DNA of 64,000 nucleotides from Sinorhizobium sp. BG8. Lineage in GTDB: Bacteria; Pseudomonadota; Alphaproteobacteria; Rhizobiales; Rhizobiaceae. A program made the translations under genes and the position numbers. Location of the stretch: positions 1,035,001 to 1,099,000 of the forward strand of contig NZ_CP044011.1 in NCBI RefSeq assembly GCF_016864555.1, written 5' to 3'. Position 1 is the stretch's first letter. Each line of letters starts with the position of its first letter. Shown here in pieces: positions 1 to 10,153 of the stretch. The notes beneath the pieces are model-generated. The model was not told where the DNA came from, searched no databases, and saw nothing but the letters and a program-made list of their open reading frames with translations.

Positions 1-1230
<1,230 letters not shown>

Positions 1231-1277
1231 GCACCATTCCTTGCGAGCATCGGCCGACGCCAACCCAGACCAGCGCC

Positions 1278-2201
1278 TCAGACCCGGGCAGAAACCTCTC
1301 GCGCAGCTTCCCTGATCGTCTGCATCAGCATCGATTGCGGCATTGAGGGCGAGGCATCGGTGCGTACCGTCAGACCGACCGGTCCGCGGGTCTCGCTGGT
1401 ATCGATGGGCAACGCGACGAGCGTTCCATCTTCGATGTCGTCGGCAACGACGCCCGCCGAGATGATCCAGACGGCATCGCTGGAGCGCACGAAGGCGCGG
1501 CCGAACGAATCGGACACCGTTTCGATGTGGTTCGGCAAACCGGCAATGCCGTTGGCAATCAGGAAACGCTCGACGAAGGGGCGGATGATGGAGGCTCGCG
1601 TCGGCATCAGGACCGGATAGGCTCCCAGCCCGGAGAAAACCGACCGGGGCGTCGAGAGAAGGGGATGCCCGGCGCGCACGCAGAAGACGACCTGCTCGGA
1701 GTAGAGGTGCTCGAAGGAGAAGCCGGTCATCTTGTCGGGCGCTGCAAGACGTCCCACGACAAGATCGAGATCGCCGACGCGCAGCTGCTCCAGAAGGACG
1801 GCGTTCTCCCCCGTGACGATCTTGATACGCGCGCCGGTTTCCTCCTTGAGGAAGAGCGAGATCGCACGCGGCATGATGCGGGTCGAAACCGTCGGCAGTG
1901 CCCCGACACGCACGGGTATCCCGTCTCCCTGCCGCTCCTGCGAAATGGAATCAAAGCCCTGGCGAAGCGCGGATAGGGCCGCCCCGGCATGCTTGAGGAA
2001 CACTTCGCCATATCGCGTGATCTTGATGCCGCGTCCGTCGCGCTCGAAAACGGCGACGCCCAGTACCTCTTCGAGTTCACGGATGGTCTTGGTCACCGCC
2101 GGCTGGCTCACATGCAGGAGCCCTGCAGCCTTCATCACGCTCTTCTGTCGCGCGACTTCCACGAATGTCTGCAGATGACGGAACTTGATGCGGCTGTCCA
2201 T
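1278..2201 (-). CDS. pcaQ: LysR-type regulator of protocatechuate catabolism, PcaQ
   Basis: A 307-residue LysR-family regulator. The N-terminal winged helix-turn-helix is at about residues 5-65 (SVMKAAGLLHVSQPAVTKTI), followed by the periplasmic-binding-protein-like effector domain. In rhizobia PcaQ activates pcaDCHGB and the pcaMNVWX transporter in response to a pca pathway intermediate. Placement supports that role: it is divergent from pcaD across a 97-bp spacer carrying an ATAACC-N4-AGTTAA box only 10 bp from its own start. The box should therefore serve autoregulation as well as pcaD activation. The product name rests on sequence character and this conserved synteny. Confidence 0.93.
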   Translation of the reverse strand: MDSRIKFRHLQTFVEVARQKSVMKAAGLLHVSQPAVTKTIRELEEVLGVAVFERDGRGIKITRYGEVFLKHAGAALSALRQGFDSISQERQGDGIPVRVGALPTVSTRIMPRAISLFLKEETGARIKIVTGENAVLLEQLRVGDLDLVVGRLAAPDKMTGFSFEHLYSEQVVFCVRAGHPLLSTPRSVFSGLGAYPVLMPTRASIIRPFVERFLIANGIAGLPNHIETVSDSFGRAFVRSSDAVWIISAGVVADDIEDGTLVALPIDTSETRGPVGLTVRTDASPSMPQSMLMQTIREAAREVSARV

Positions 2202-2211
2202 CGCGGTACAT

Positions 2212-2227
2212 ATAACCCATCAGTTAA
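2212..2227 (+). promoter_or_regulatory. PcaQ operator between pcaQ and pcaD
   Basis: The sequence ATAACC-CATC-AGTTAA is an interrupted palindrome that differs by one base from the PcaQ box known in Sinorhizobium and Agrobacterium (ATAACC-N4-GGTTAA). It lies 10 bp before the pcaQ start and 71 bp before the pcaD start. A near copy precedes pcaM at 6049-6064. Binding is inferred. Confidence 0.85.
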
Positions 2228-2243
2228 TGAATGGGCAGAAAAT

Positions 2244-2259
2244 ATCATTTTACCTAACC
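2244..2259 (+). promoter_or_regulatory. Second conserved block of the pcaD promoter
   Basis: ATCATTTTACCTAACC begins 32 bp after the first base of the PcaQ box. The pcaM promoter has TTCATTTTACATTACC at the same place (33 bp after its box), 13 of 16 bases identical. It could be the LysR activation half-site or part of the core promoter; the sequence alone does not decide. Confidence 0.6.
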
Positions 2260-2298
2260 AGATCAAGCTAGCAATCTGCGGATGGGAGGAGAGATCTC

Positions 2299-3111
2299 GT
2301 GCAATTCGCTCGTATCAACGACATCACCCTGCATTATCAGGTCATTGGCGGTCCGGCGGACAAGCCGGTCATCGTCTTCGTAAACTCGCTGGGCACCGAC
2401 TTCCGCATCTGGCGGGATGTCATTGTTCGCCTTGCGGGAGACTATGCGATCCTCGCCTATGACAAGCGCGGCCATGGCCTATCGGATATCGGGCGTGTGC
2501 CCTACGCGATCGAGGACCACGTCAACGACCTCGCGGCGCTTCTCGACCTGCATGCGATCAAGGGCGCTATCATCTGCGGCCTTTCCGTCGGCGGCCTGAT
2601 CGCCCAGGGGCTTTCCGCCGCCCGGCCGGACCTCGTGAGGGCGCTCGTGCTTTGCGACACGGCCCACAAGATCGGTACTGCGGAAACCTGGAACGCCCGC
2701 ATCGCCGCTGTGGAAAGCGGGGGGCTAGAGCCGATCGCCGACGCCATCATGGAGCGGTGGTTTACCCCGTCCTTCCGCCGTCCGGAAAACACCGCCTATG
2801 CCGGCTACTGGAACATGCTGGTGCGCCAGCCCCCGGTCGGATATGCGGCGACCTGCGCGGCGATACGCGATGCCGATTTCACCGCCGTTGCGCGCTCCAT
2901 CGCCGTGCCAACCCTTTGCGTCGTGGGGGATCAGGACGGATCCACCCCGCCCGATCTCGTGCTTTCGACAGCGAAGCTGATCCCCGGCGCCCGCTACGAA
3001 GTCATTGCCGACGCGGGACACATCCCCTGCGTCGAGCAGCCGGAAGCGCTGACAGCGGTGCTGCGCGCCTTCCTCGATCCGCTCTTGCATGGAGACACGC
3101 CAAATGGCTGA
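2299..3111 (+). CDS. pcaD: beta-ketoadipate enol-lactone hydrolase
   Basis: An alpha/beta hydrolase of 270 residues that converts beta-ketoadipate enol-lactone to beta-ketoadipate in the cytoplasm. The nucleophile elbow is CGLSVGG with Ser96; the acid is probably Asp211 or Asp213 (VGDQDGS) and the base His241 (ADAGHIPC). The start is GTG at 2299, chosen because a GGGAGGA ribosome site sits 8 bases upstream. It is the first gene of pcaDCHGB, directly behind the PcaQ box, and its end overlaps pcaC by 8 bases. Confidence 0.95.
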   Translation: MQFARINDITLHYQVIGGPADKPVIVFVNSLGTDFRIWRDVIVRLAGDYAILAYDKRGHGLSDIGRVPYAIEDHVNDLAALLDLHAIKGAIICGLSVGGLIAQGLSAARPDLVRALVLCDTAHKIGTAETWNARIAAVESGGLEPIADAIMERWFTPSFRRPENTAYAGYWNMLVRQPPVGYAATCAAIRDADFTAVARSIAVPTLCVVGDQDGSTPPDLVLSTAKLIPGARYEVIADAGHIPCVEQPEALTAVLRAFLDPLLHGDTPNG

Positions 3112-3508
3112 TGCGCATACTTTTTCCGACCGCTATCGACAGGGCATGCTGACGCGCCGCTCGGTCCTCGGAGACAGCCACGTGGATCGTGCCCAGTCGT
3201 CTGCCACGCCTTTCGACGAGCCCTTCCAGGAGCTCATCACGGAGGCCGCGTGGGGAAATGTCTGGTCCCGGCCAACCTGGACGAAGCGGGAGCGGTCGAT
3301 GGTGACCATTGCGCTGCTCGCGGCGCTGGGCCACGACGAGGAAGTGGCAATGCATGTGCGGGCCACCGCCAACACCGGCGCGAGCCGCGCCGATATCGGC
3401 GAGGCGTTGCTGCACGTCGCTATTTACGCGGGCGTTCCGGCGGCTAATCGGGCGATCAAGATCGCCAAGCACGTTTTTGAGGAAATGGACGCCGGAAAGG
3501 CTGCCTGA
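3104..3508 (+). CDS. pcaC: 4-carboxymuconolactone decarboxylase
   Basis: A 134-residue protein of the carboxymuconolactone decarboxylase/AhpD fold; the length is normal for PcaC. It decarboxylates gamma-carboxymuconolactone to beta-ketoadipate enol-lactone, the substrate of PcaD. The conserved stretch with WTKRERSMVTIALLAALG and the HVRATANTGAS segment near residues 80-90 fit the family. The start at 3104 lies inside the end of pcaD, which suggests translational coupling. An ATG 15 bases upstream in frame is possible but has no better ribosome site. Confidence 0.94.
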   Translation: MADAHTFSDRYRQGMLTRRSVLGDSHVDRAQSSATPFDEPFQELITEAAWGNVWSRPTWTKRERSMVTIALLAALGHDEEVAMHVRATANTGASRADIGEALLHVAIYAGVPAANRAIKIAKHVFEEMDAGKAA

Positions 3509-4266
<758 letters not shown>

Positions 4267-4267
<1 letters not shown>

Positions 4268-4884
4268 TGGTTCAGTCGCTTGGCTACCTGAAGGAAACAC
4301 CTTCTCAGACCGCCGGACCCTACGTCCACATAGGGCTCACGCCCAATTTCTGCGCGATCGAAGGCGTCTACGAGAGCGATCTCGGGCGCCAGATGGTGAA
4401 CGGAAAGACGAAGGGCGAGAGGATCACGATCACCGGTTCGGTCATGGATGGTACCGGTACGCCGCTGAAGGATGTGCTGATCGAGATCTGGCAGGCCGAC
4501 AGCGCAGGCCTCTACAACAGCCCGTCCGAGATGCGGGGATCTGCCGATCCGAACTTTACCGGTTGGGGTCGCTGCGCCGCCGACGGCACAACCGGCGAGT
4601 TCGTCTTCGAAACGGTCAAACCCGGCCGCGTTCCATTCAAGGACGGACGTCTGATGGCGCCGCACATCAGCTTCTGGATCGTTGCCCGAGGCATCAACGT
4701 CGGCCTCAATACCCGGATGTATTTCGGTGACGAGCAGGCCTCCAATGCTGAGGATCCGGTGCTTGCCCGCATCGAGCATCGCACGCGGGTCGCAACCCTG
4801 ATCGCCGAGGCGACAGGACCTTCGAGCTATCGCTTCGACATCCACCTCCAGGGGGACAAGGAGACGGTATTCTTCGACGTCTGA
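4267..4884 (+). CDS. pcaG: protocatechuate 3,4-dioxygenase, alpha subunit
   Basis: The 205-residue partner of PcaH, with the same fold but without the complete metal site. The N-terminus contains TPSQTAGPYVHIGL, and the central EIWQADSAGLY and GWGRCAADG segments match the alpha subunits. It starts on the last base of the pcaH stop codon. It is followed by a 100-bp gap with a strong hairpin (4935-4957) before pcaB. Confidence 0.96.
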
Positions 4885-4934
4885 GGCTCGCGAGCACTCT
4901 TGATGTTGGATTGGCCGCGTCCTGTCGTGATAGT

Positions 4935-4957
4935 CTGGGCCGCTGTCTGCGGCCCAG
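4935..4957 (+). other. Intercistronic hairpin between pcaG and pcaB
   Basis: CTGGGCCGC and GCGGCCCAG form a perfect 9-bp stem around a 5-base loop (TGTCT). No T-run follows, so a simple terminator is unlikely. It may stabilise the upstream transcript or set the ratio of dioxygenase to cycloisomerase; that is inference. Confidence 0.5.
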
Positions 4958-4984
4958 GATGGATGCCGCCACGAGAAAAGAACA

Positions 4985-6052
4985 ATGACCGTTTCGCCCT
5001 TCGACCACCCCTATCTTTCCGGATTGCTCGGAGACGAGGAGATTGCTGCGCAGTTTTCCGTTGTCGCCGAGATCGAGGCGATGCTTGCCTTCGAACGAGC
5101 GCTGGCGGAAGTCGAGGCCGTTCACGGCTTGATCCCGGCCGCGGCCGCGGAGCGTATAGCCGAAGCAGTCGCGCGCTTCGCGCCGGACGTTTCGGCACTT
5201 CGCACTGCCACCCAGCGGGACGGCGTTGTCGTGCCGGAACTTGTTCGGCAGTTGCGCGCTGCCGTCGGTGACGACCACGGCGCCCATGTGCATTTCGGCG
5301 CTACCAGCCAGGATGTTGTCGATACCGGTTTCATGCTGCGGGCAAGCCGCATTGCCCACATCCTCCTCGGGCGCGTCATGGATCTCGTCGACCGTCTGAA
5401 CGGGCTCGCAGACAGGTTCGGTGCCAATTCCCTCATGGGCAAGACGCGCATGCAGGCGGCGATCGAGATCTCTGCCGCCGATCGCATCGCCGCATGGCGC
5501 CAACCACTTGAAAGACACGTGGAGAGGCTTAAGGACCTGCTGGCGAACGGCTTTGCGCTCCAGTTCGGCGGGGCGGCCGGAACACTCGAAAAGCTTGGTC
5601 TCGATGCCTCCGCCGTTCGCGCCGGTCTCGCGAATGCGCTCGGTCTCGTGGACGCACCCCAATGGCAATCCCAGCGCGATCGAGTGGCGGAACTGGCAGG
5701 CGTGCTCTCGATGATCACGGGCAGTTTAGGGAAGATCGGCCAGGACCTTGCGCTCATGGCGCTTGAGGGTGGGGAGGTCACCCTCTCCGGTGGAGGCGGC
5801 TCTTCCGCCATGCCACACAAGCAGAACCCGGTCGCCGCGGAGGTGCTGGTCACTCTCGCACGCTTCAACGCGACACTGCTCGCTGGCGCGCATCAGGCCC
5901 TCGTGCACGAACAGGAGCGTTCCGGTAGCGCCTGGACTCTGGAGTGGCTCATCCTTCCGCAGATGGCCGTGTGCACCGGCGCTTCGATGCGACGGGCGGA
6001 AGCGGTTCTCTCCGCCATCGAATCCTTCGGTGTTGCAAAAGCCGATTCATAA
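4985..6052 (+). CDS. pcaB: 3-carboxy-cis,cis-muconate cycloisomerase
   Basis: A fumarase/aspartase-superfamily enzyme that closes 3-carboxymuconate to gamma-carboxymuconolactone, the step between PcaHG and PcaC. The superfamily signature GGGGSSAMPHKQNPV lies near residues 268-282, with the catalytic-loop serine and the MPHKQN core. The 355-residue length matches the short rhizobial form rather than the roughly 450-residue Pseudomonas form. It is the last gene of pcaDCHGB. Its final codons overlap the PcaQ box that starts the next unit (6049-6064). Confidence 0.94.
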   Translation: MTVSPFDHPYLSGLLGDEEIAAQFSVVAEIEAMLAFERALAEVEAVHGLIPAAAAERIAEAVARFAPDVSALRTATQRDGVVVPELVRQLRAAVGDDHGAHVHFGATSQDVVDTGFMLRASRIAHILLGRVMDLVDRLNGLADRFGANSLMGKTRMQAAIEISAADRIAAWRQPLERHVERLKDLLANGFALQFGGAAGTLEKLGLDASAVRAGLANALGLVDAPQWQSQRDRVAELAGVLSMITGSLGKIGQDLALMALEGGEVTLSGGGGSSAMPHKQNPVAAEVLVTLARFNATLLAGAHQALVHEQERSGSAWTLEWLILPQMAVCTGASMRRAEAVLSAIESFGVAKADS

Positions 6053-6064
6053 CCTTTGTGTTAT
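6049..6064 (+). promoter_or_regulatory. PcaQ operator upstream of pcaM
   Basis: ATAACC-TTTG-TGTTAT sits at the stop codon of pcaB and 120 bp before pcaM. With one flanking base on each side it contains a perfect inverted repeat, CATAAC-N6-GTTATG. It matches the box at 2212-2227 and the known PcaQ consensus, so the transporter should be co-induced with the ring-cleavage genes. Binding is inferred. Confidence 0.82.
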
Positions 6065-6081
6065 GGGAGTGGCCGATAGAT

Positions 6082-6097
6082 TTCATTTTACATTACC
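6082..6097 (+). promoter_or_regulatory. Second conserved block of the pcaM promoter
   Basis: TTCATTTTACATTACC begins 33 bp after the first base of the PcaQ box and matches the block at 2244-2259 in 13 of 16 bases. The spacing in the two promoters differs by only one base, which argues for a shared function such as an activation site or -35 region. Confidence 0.6.
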
Positions 6098-6184
6098 TTC
6101 TCATCTGTCAATTTTCCCTGCGGTAGCTGGACCACTATCTGGAGTATGTGACCGGCCGCGGGCTGGTCCCAAAGGGAGGAAATC

Positions 6185-7357
6185 ATGAAGAACTTTGCGA
6201 TCGCCGCGGTCGCGGCCGCTCTTATGGCCGGTGTTGCACATGCCGATACCATCAAGGTCGGCGTCATCGGTCCCTTCTCGGGCCCATTCGCCCTGCAGGG
6301 CAAGAATTTCAAGGCCGGTATAGACGCCTACATGGCTCTCAACGGCTCGACCGTCGGCGACGACACCATCGAGGTGGTCTACCGCGACGTTCCTACCCCT
6401 GATCCCGCGCAATCCAAGGCGCTCTCGCAGGAACTCGTGGTCAAGGAAGGCGTGCAGTACCTGGCGGGCTACTATTTCACCCCCGATGCGATGGCCGCGA
6501 CGCCGCTGCTGGAGCAGGGCAATGTCCCCATGGTGGTGATGAATGCCGCAACATCGGCGATCGTGACGAAGAGCCCCTACGTCGTGCGCACCTCCTTCAC
6601 CACCTGGCAGACGTCAACGCCCATGGCCAAGGTCGCCTTTGACAGCGGCGTGAAGAAAATCATCACGGTGGTGAGCGACTATGGTCCGGGCGTCGATGCG
6701 GAGAATGCCTTCAAGGCAGGGTTCACTGCCGCGGGCGGTGAGATCGTCGAATCGATCCGCATGCCGCTTGCGACGAATGATTTCTCCCCGATCATGCAGC
6801 GTATCAAGGATTCGGGCGCTACCGGTGCTTTCGTGTTCCTTCCGTCCGGTCCGACGACGCTCGGCTTCGTCAAGTCGTTCAACGAGAACGGCCTGAAGGA
6901 TGCCGGTATCAAGTTCTTCGCGCCTGGCGATCTTACGCAGGAGTCCGATCTTCCCGCGCTCGGTGATGCCGCGCTCGGCCTGCAGACCACCTTCCATTAT
7001 GCGGTGTCGCACGATTCTGCCGAGAACAAGAAGTTCGTCGAGGCAGCAGGCAAGGCGATTGGCAATCCAGCCGAACTCTCTTTCCCCGCGGTCGGCGCCT
7101 ATGATGGGATGCACGTCATCTACAAGATGATTGAGGCGACCGAAGGCGAGCAGGATGCCGCCAAGGCCGTCGAGGCGGTGAAAGGCCTCTCCTGGGAGAG
7201 CCCGCGCGGTCCCGTGACAATCGATGCGGAGACGCGCCACATTACCCAGAACATTTACCTGCGTGAGGTTTCGAAAGCCGCTGACGGCACCTACTACAAC
7301 AAGGAAGTTCAGACTTTCGAGAAGCAGGGCGATCCCGGACTGGCCGCCGCGAAGTAA
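6185..7357 (+). CDS. pcaM: Periplasmic binding protein of the protocatechuate ABC importer, PcaM
   Basis: A 390-residue branched-chain-amino-acid-type (LivK-like) solute-binding protein. A clear Sec signal peptide (MKNFAIAAVAAALMAGVAHA) is followed by DTIKVGVIGPFSGPFA, the usual start of the mature fold. GGGAGGA lies 5 bases before the ATG. The name comes from context: it has its own PcaQ-type operator and directly follows pcaB, as expected of the PcaQ-regulated PcaMNVWX importer of rhizobia. The fold alone would not tell protocatechuate from other aromatic acids or amino acids. Confidence 0.85.
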   Translation: MKNFAIAAVAAALMAGVAHADTIKVGVIGPFSGPFALQGKNFKAGIDAYMALNGSTVGDDTIEVVYRDVPTPDPAQSKALSQELVVKEGVQYLAGYYFTPDAMAATPLLEQGNVPMVVMNAATSAIVTKSPYVVRTSFTTWQTSTPMAKVAFDSGVKKIITVVSDYGPGVDAENAFKAGFTAAGGEIVESIRMPLATNDFSPIMQRIKDSGATGAFVFLPSGPTTLGFVKSFNENGLKDAGIKFFAPGDLTQESDLPALGDAALGLQTTFHYAVSHDSAENKKFVEAAGKAIGNPAELSFPAVGAYDGMHVIYKMIEATEGEQDAAKAVEAVKGLSWESPRGPVTIDAETRHITQNIYLREVSKAADGTYYNKEVQTFEKQGDPGLAAAK

Positions 7358-7396
7358 GGGCGCCCAGCCGGTCGGGCAACCCGATCCCGTTGACAT

Positions 7397-7424
7397 TCTT
7401 CCCCTCGGCTTGACGGGGGGAAGA
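7397..7424 (+). other. Intercistronic hairpin between pcaM and pcaN
   Basis: TCTTCCCC and GGGGAAGA form a perfect 8-bp stem around a 12-base loop in the 164-bp gap between the binding protein and the permeases. Such hairpins often protect the binding-protein mRNA and lower expression of the membrane genes. The surrounding GC-rich sequence looks like a worn copy of the palindromic repeats common between rhizobial genes; I cannot test that here. Confidence 0.45.
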
Positions 7425-7521
7425 TGGCGGCACGCAAGACGGGCGGCTCTGCCGCATCCTCTTCCGGCTTCCGGGACAGAGGGAGTGCGGGCAAAGGATA
7501 GACGAATTCAGGACAATCACT

Positions 7522-8388
7522 ATGCAAACGGTTTTCAGCATAGCCATCGATGCTCTCGCCTATGGCATGGTGCTCTTCGTGATCTCCATCGGCCTTTCGG
7601 TCACCATGGGGCTCATGCGCGTCGTCAATCTCGCGCACGGTGCCTTCGCGATGATCGGAGGATACATCGCCTCCTATGCGGCGCGTGACCTTGGCATTGC
7701 CTACGGCTTTGCCGTCATGATCGCGGTTGCCGGAACGATCCTGATCGCGATACCGATCGAACGGTTTCTGTATCGCCGCATCTATGGTGCCCCGGAACTG
7801 ACCCAGGTTCTGATGACCATCGGCATCACCTTTTGCATCATCGGCATTGCCAACTACGTTTTCGGTCCGACCCTGAAGACGATTCCGCTTCCCGATGAAA
7901 TGCGCCAGTCCGTTGGAATAGGCTTCCGTTCCATTGCCGCCCACCGACTGTTTGCGATCGCATGCGGTCTGGTTGTCGCCGTCGGCCTCTGGTTTTTCAT
8001 CGAACGCACAGCCTTCGGCGTGAAACTGAGAGCCGCGGTCGACAATGCCGCCATGGCGGCCGCCCTCGGGGTGCGGACCCAGATCGTCTACGCGATCAGC
8101 TTCGCCGTGGCGGTGGGACTCGCTGCCTTCGGCGGTGTCGTCGGCGCTGAGCTGCTGCCGATCGAGCCCTACTACGCGCTCCGCTACATGGTGACCTTCC
8201 TCGTCGTCGTCTCCGTTGGCGGCGCAGGCTCCATTCCCGGTGCGCTCGTTGCCTGTCTGCTGCTCGGCGGCATCGACACCACCGGCCGTTATCTCATGCC
8301 GGAATATGGCGAATTCTTCTTCTACCTTGCCGTGATCGTGATCATCTGCCTGTTCCCGCGCGGCCTTGCCGGGAGGCTCAAACAATGA
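7522..8388 (+). CDS. pcaN: ABC transporter permease, LivH type, PcaN
   Basis: A 288-residue inner-membrane permease of the LivH family with about eight hydrophobic segments. The GLMRVVNLAHGAFAMIGGY stretch near residues 30-48 is typical of LivH. It forms the channel with PcaV. The 4-base overlap with pcaV (ATGA) shows tight operon packing. Substrate is assigned from context only. Confidence 0.85.
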   Translation: MQTVFSIAIDALAYGMVLFVISIGLSVTMGLMRVVNLAHGAFAMIGGYIASYAARDLGIAYGFAVMIAVAGTILIAIPIERFLYRRIYGAPELTQVLMTIGITFCIIGIANYVFGPTLKTIPLPDEMRQSVGIGFRSIAAHRLFAIACGLVVAVGLWFFIERTAFGVKLRAAVDNAAMAAALGVRTQIVYAISFAVAVGLAAFGGVVGAELLPIEPYYALRYMVTFLVVVSVGGAGSIPGALVACLLLGGIDTTGRYLMPEYGEFFFYLAVIVIICLFPRGLAGRLKQ

Positions 8389-9392
8389 CCATTCCCTTGA
8401 GCTCTTCCCTCGCCAGCGCAGGGTCCGGCCGCCGCGGGCGCCTCACCCGCGATGGCATCGGCGTTCTCGCAATTGTCGTGATCGCTGTCGGCGGATACTT
8501 CCTGTTTCCCAATAACCTCGCGCTGTTGACCCGGATCACCTCGATTGCGCTGCTTGTGCTGTCGCTCGATCTCGTCACCGGCTACTGCGGCGTGGCGACG
8601 CTCGGCCACGCGGCACTGTTCGGTGCCGGCGCCTATGGAGCGGGGATCGCAGCAGTCAGCTTCGGCATCACCGATCCGATCGCCATGCTGGCGTGCGGGA
8701 TCGTTGCGGGGCTGGCCGCCGGCCTGATCTCGGGTGTTGTCATCCTGCGCGCCCACGGGCTTCCGCAACTGGTCCTGTCGATCGCCATCATTCACCTGGC
8801 ACACGAGGCCGCCAACAAGGCATCCGCCTGGACGGGCGGCAGCGACGGCCTCGCGGGCATATCGCCCGATGCCGTCTTCGGCGTGTTCCAGTTCGACCTG
8901 TGGGGACGGACGGCCTACGTCTTCGGGATCGTGCTCCTTGTCGTCATTTTCGTGATCTTGCGACAGCTTGTTCGTTCTCCCTTCGGCATGCTCTGCCGTG
9001 GCATCAAGCAGGACCCGATCCGCGTAAGGGCCATGGGTGCCTTCGTTCAGGGAACCCTGCTGAAGATGTACGTGATCTCCGGCGCCGTGGCCGGCGCGGG
9101 AGGAGCGCTCAATGCGATATCGACGCAGGTCGTTGGACTCGACAGCCTGTCTTTCACCCTGTCGGCGGAGGCTCTCGTCATGCTGGTCCTCGGCGGCACC
9201 GGCTCGCTCTACGGAGCCCTCGTCGGAACGCTTTCCTTCATGTGGTTCGAGGATGTGGTCTCCGCGGCCAATCCCTTCCACTGGCTCACCATCGTCGGCG
9301 CCCTGCTGATCGCCGTGGTCCTGTTCGCTCCGAAGGGGCTGTTCGGCACCGCTTCTGCTTTCTTCGCTGCACGCAAGGGGAAGGGCCTATGA
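8385..9392 (+). CDS. pcaV: ABC transporter permease, LivM type, PcaV
   Basis: A 335-residue second permease of the LivM family. It has many hydrophobic helices and the GYCGVATLGHAALFGAGAYG stretch near residues 65-84. The C-terminal part contains LVLGGTGSLYGALVG, the loop that contacts the ATPases. It overlaps pcaN by 4 bases and pcaW by 4 bases. Confidence 0.85.
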   Translation: MTIPLSSSLASAGSGRRGRLTRDGIGVLAIVVIAVGGYFLFPNNLALLTRITSIALLVLSLDLVTGYCGVATLGHAALFGAGAYGAGIAAVSFGITDPIAMLACGIVAGLAAGLISGVVILRAHGLPQLVLSIAIIHLAHEAANKASAWTGGSDGLAGISPDAVFGVFQFDLWGRTAYVFGIVLLVVIFVILRQLVRSPFGMLCRGIKQDPIRVRAMGAFVQGTLLKMYVISGAVAGAGGALNAISTQVVGLDSLSFTLSAEALVMLVLGGTGSLYGALVGTLSFMWFEDVVSAANPFHWLTIVGALLIAVVLFAPKGLFGTASAFFAARKGKGL

Positions 9393-10153
9393 CGGCAATC
9401 TTCGAAGTCCGGAACCTGAAGAAGACCTTCGGTGGTCTTCACGTCACCAATGACGTTTCCATCTCCATGTCGCCCGGTGACCGCGTCGCTCTGATCGGGC
9501 CGAACGGGGCGGGAAAGACCACCTTCGTCAATCTCGTGACGGGAAATCTCAAGGCCAGTTCCGGTAGCGTTCACCTCGCGGGCGACGACGTCACGCGGCT
9601 CGGCGCAATGGAGCGGGTTCGCCGCGGCCTCGTGCGGTCGTTCCAGGTGACCCGGCTCTTCTCGGAGATGACGCCGGAAGAACATATTGCTCTGGCGATC
9701 CTACAGCGCGAGGGACATTCCGGCCGGATGTTCGGAAGCCATCGCGGTATGCCGTCGGTCGTCGCGGAAACCGAGCACTGGCTTTCGACGCTCGGCATCG
9801 CGCACCTCTCGGAGCGCAAGGTGAGCGAGATTGCCTACGGCCAGCAGAGGCTTCTGGAGCTGGCGCTGGCGCTCGCCCTCAAGCCGAAGGTCTTGCTGCT
9901 CGACGAACCCGCCGCCGGCGTGCCGCAGAGCGATACCGGTCGGATCGAGCAGGCCCTTGCCGAGCTCCCTGCCGACCTTGCCGTGCTGATGATCGAGCAC
10001 GACATGGACCTCGTCTTCCGTTTCGCCCGGCGCGTGGTCGTGCTTGCCGCCGGCGAGATCATTTTTGATGGATTGCCGGCGGACGTCACCAGGGACCCGC
10101 GGGTCCGACAGGCCTACCTCGGGAGCTATGCCGATGACCGCAGCGTCGCTTGA
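9389..10153 (+). CDS. pcaW: ABC transporter ATPase, LivG type, PcaW
   Basis: A 254-residue ATP-binding subunit. Walker A is GPNGAGKT near residue 38. The signature region reads AYGQQRLLELALALA instead of the common LSGGQQ form, as in LivG proteins, and Walker B is LLLDEPAAG. The ATG at 9389 overlaps the stop of pcaV. The frame is open upstream, but that part is a shadow of pcaV. Confidence 0.87.
   Translation: MTAIFEVRNLKKTFGGLHVTNDVSISMSPGDRVALIGPNGAGKTTFVNLVTGNLKASSGSVHLAGDDVTRLGAMERVRRGLVRSFQVTRLFSEMTPEEHIALAILQREGHSGRMFGSHRGMPSVVAETEHWLSTLGIAHLSERKVSEIAYGQQRLLELALALALKPKVLLLDEPAAGVPQSDTGRIEQALAELPADLAVLMIEHDMDLVFRFARRVVVLAAGEIIFDGLPADVTRDPRVRQAYLGSYADDRSVA

Noticed and set aside
4706-5668. 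A 320-codon open frame on the minus strand opposite pcaB
   Set aside because: It is the antisense of a conserved enzyme gene, has no family character or ribosome site, and such frames are common in G+C-rich DNA.
8322-9281. A 319-codon minus-strand frame opposite pcaV
   Set aside because: Composition is rich in Glu, Arg, Asp and Gly with no domain, typical of antisense frames of membrane-protein genes.
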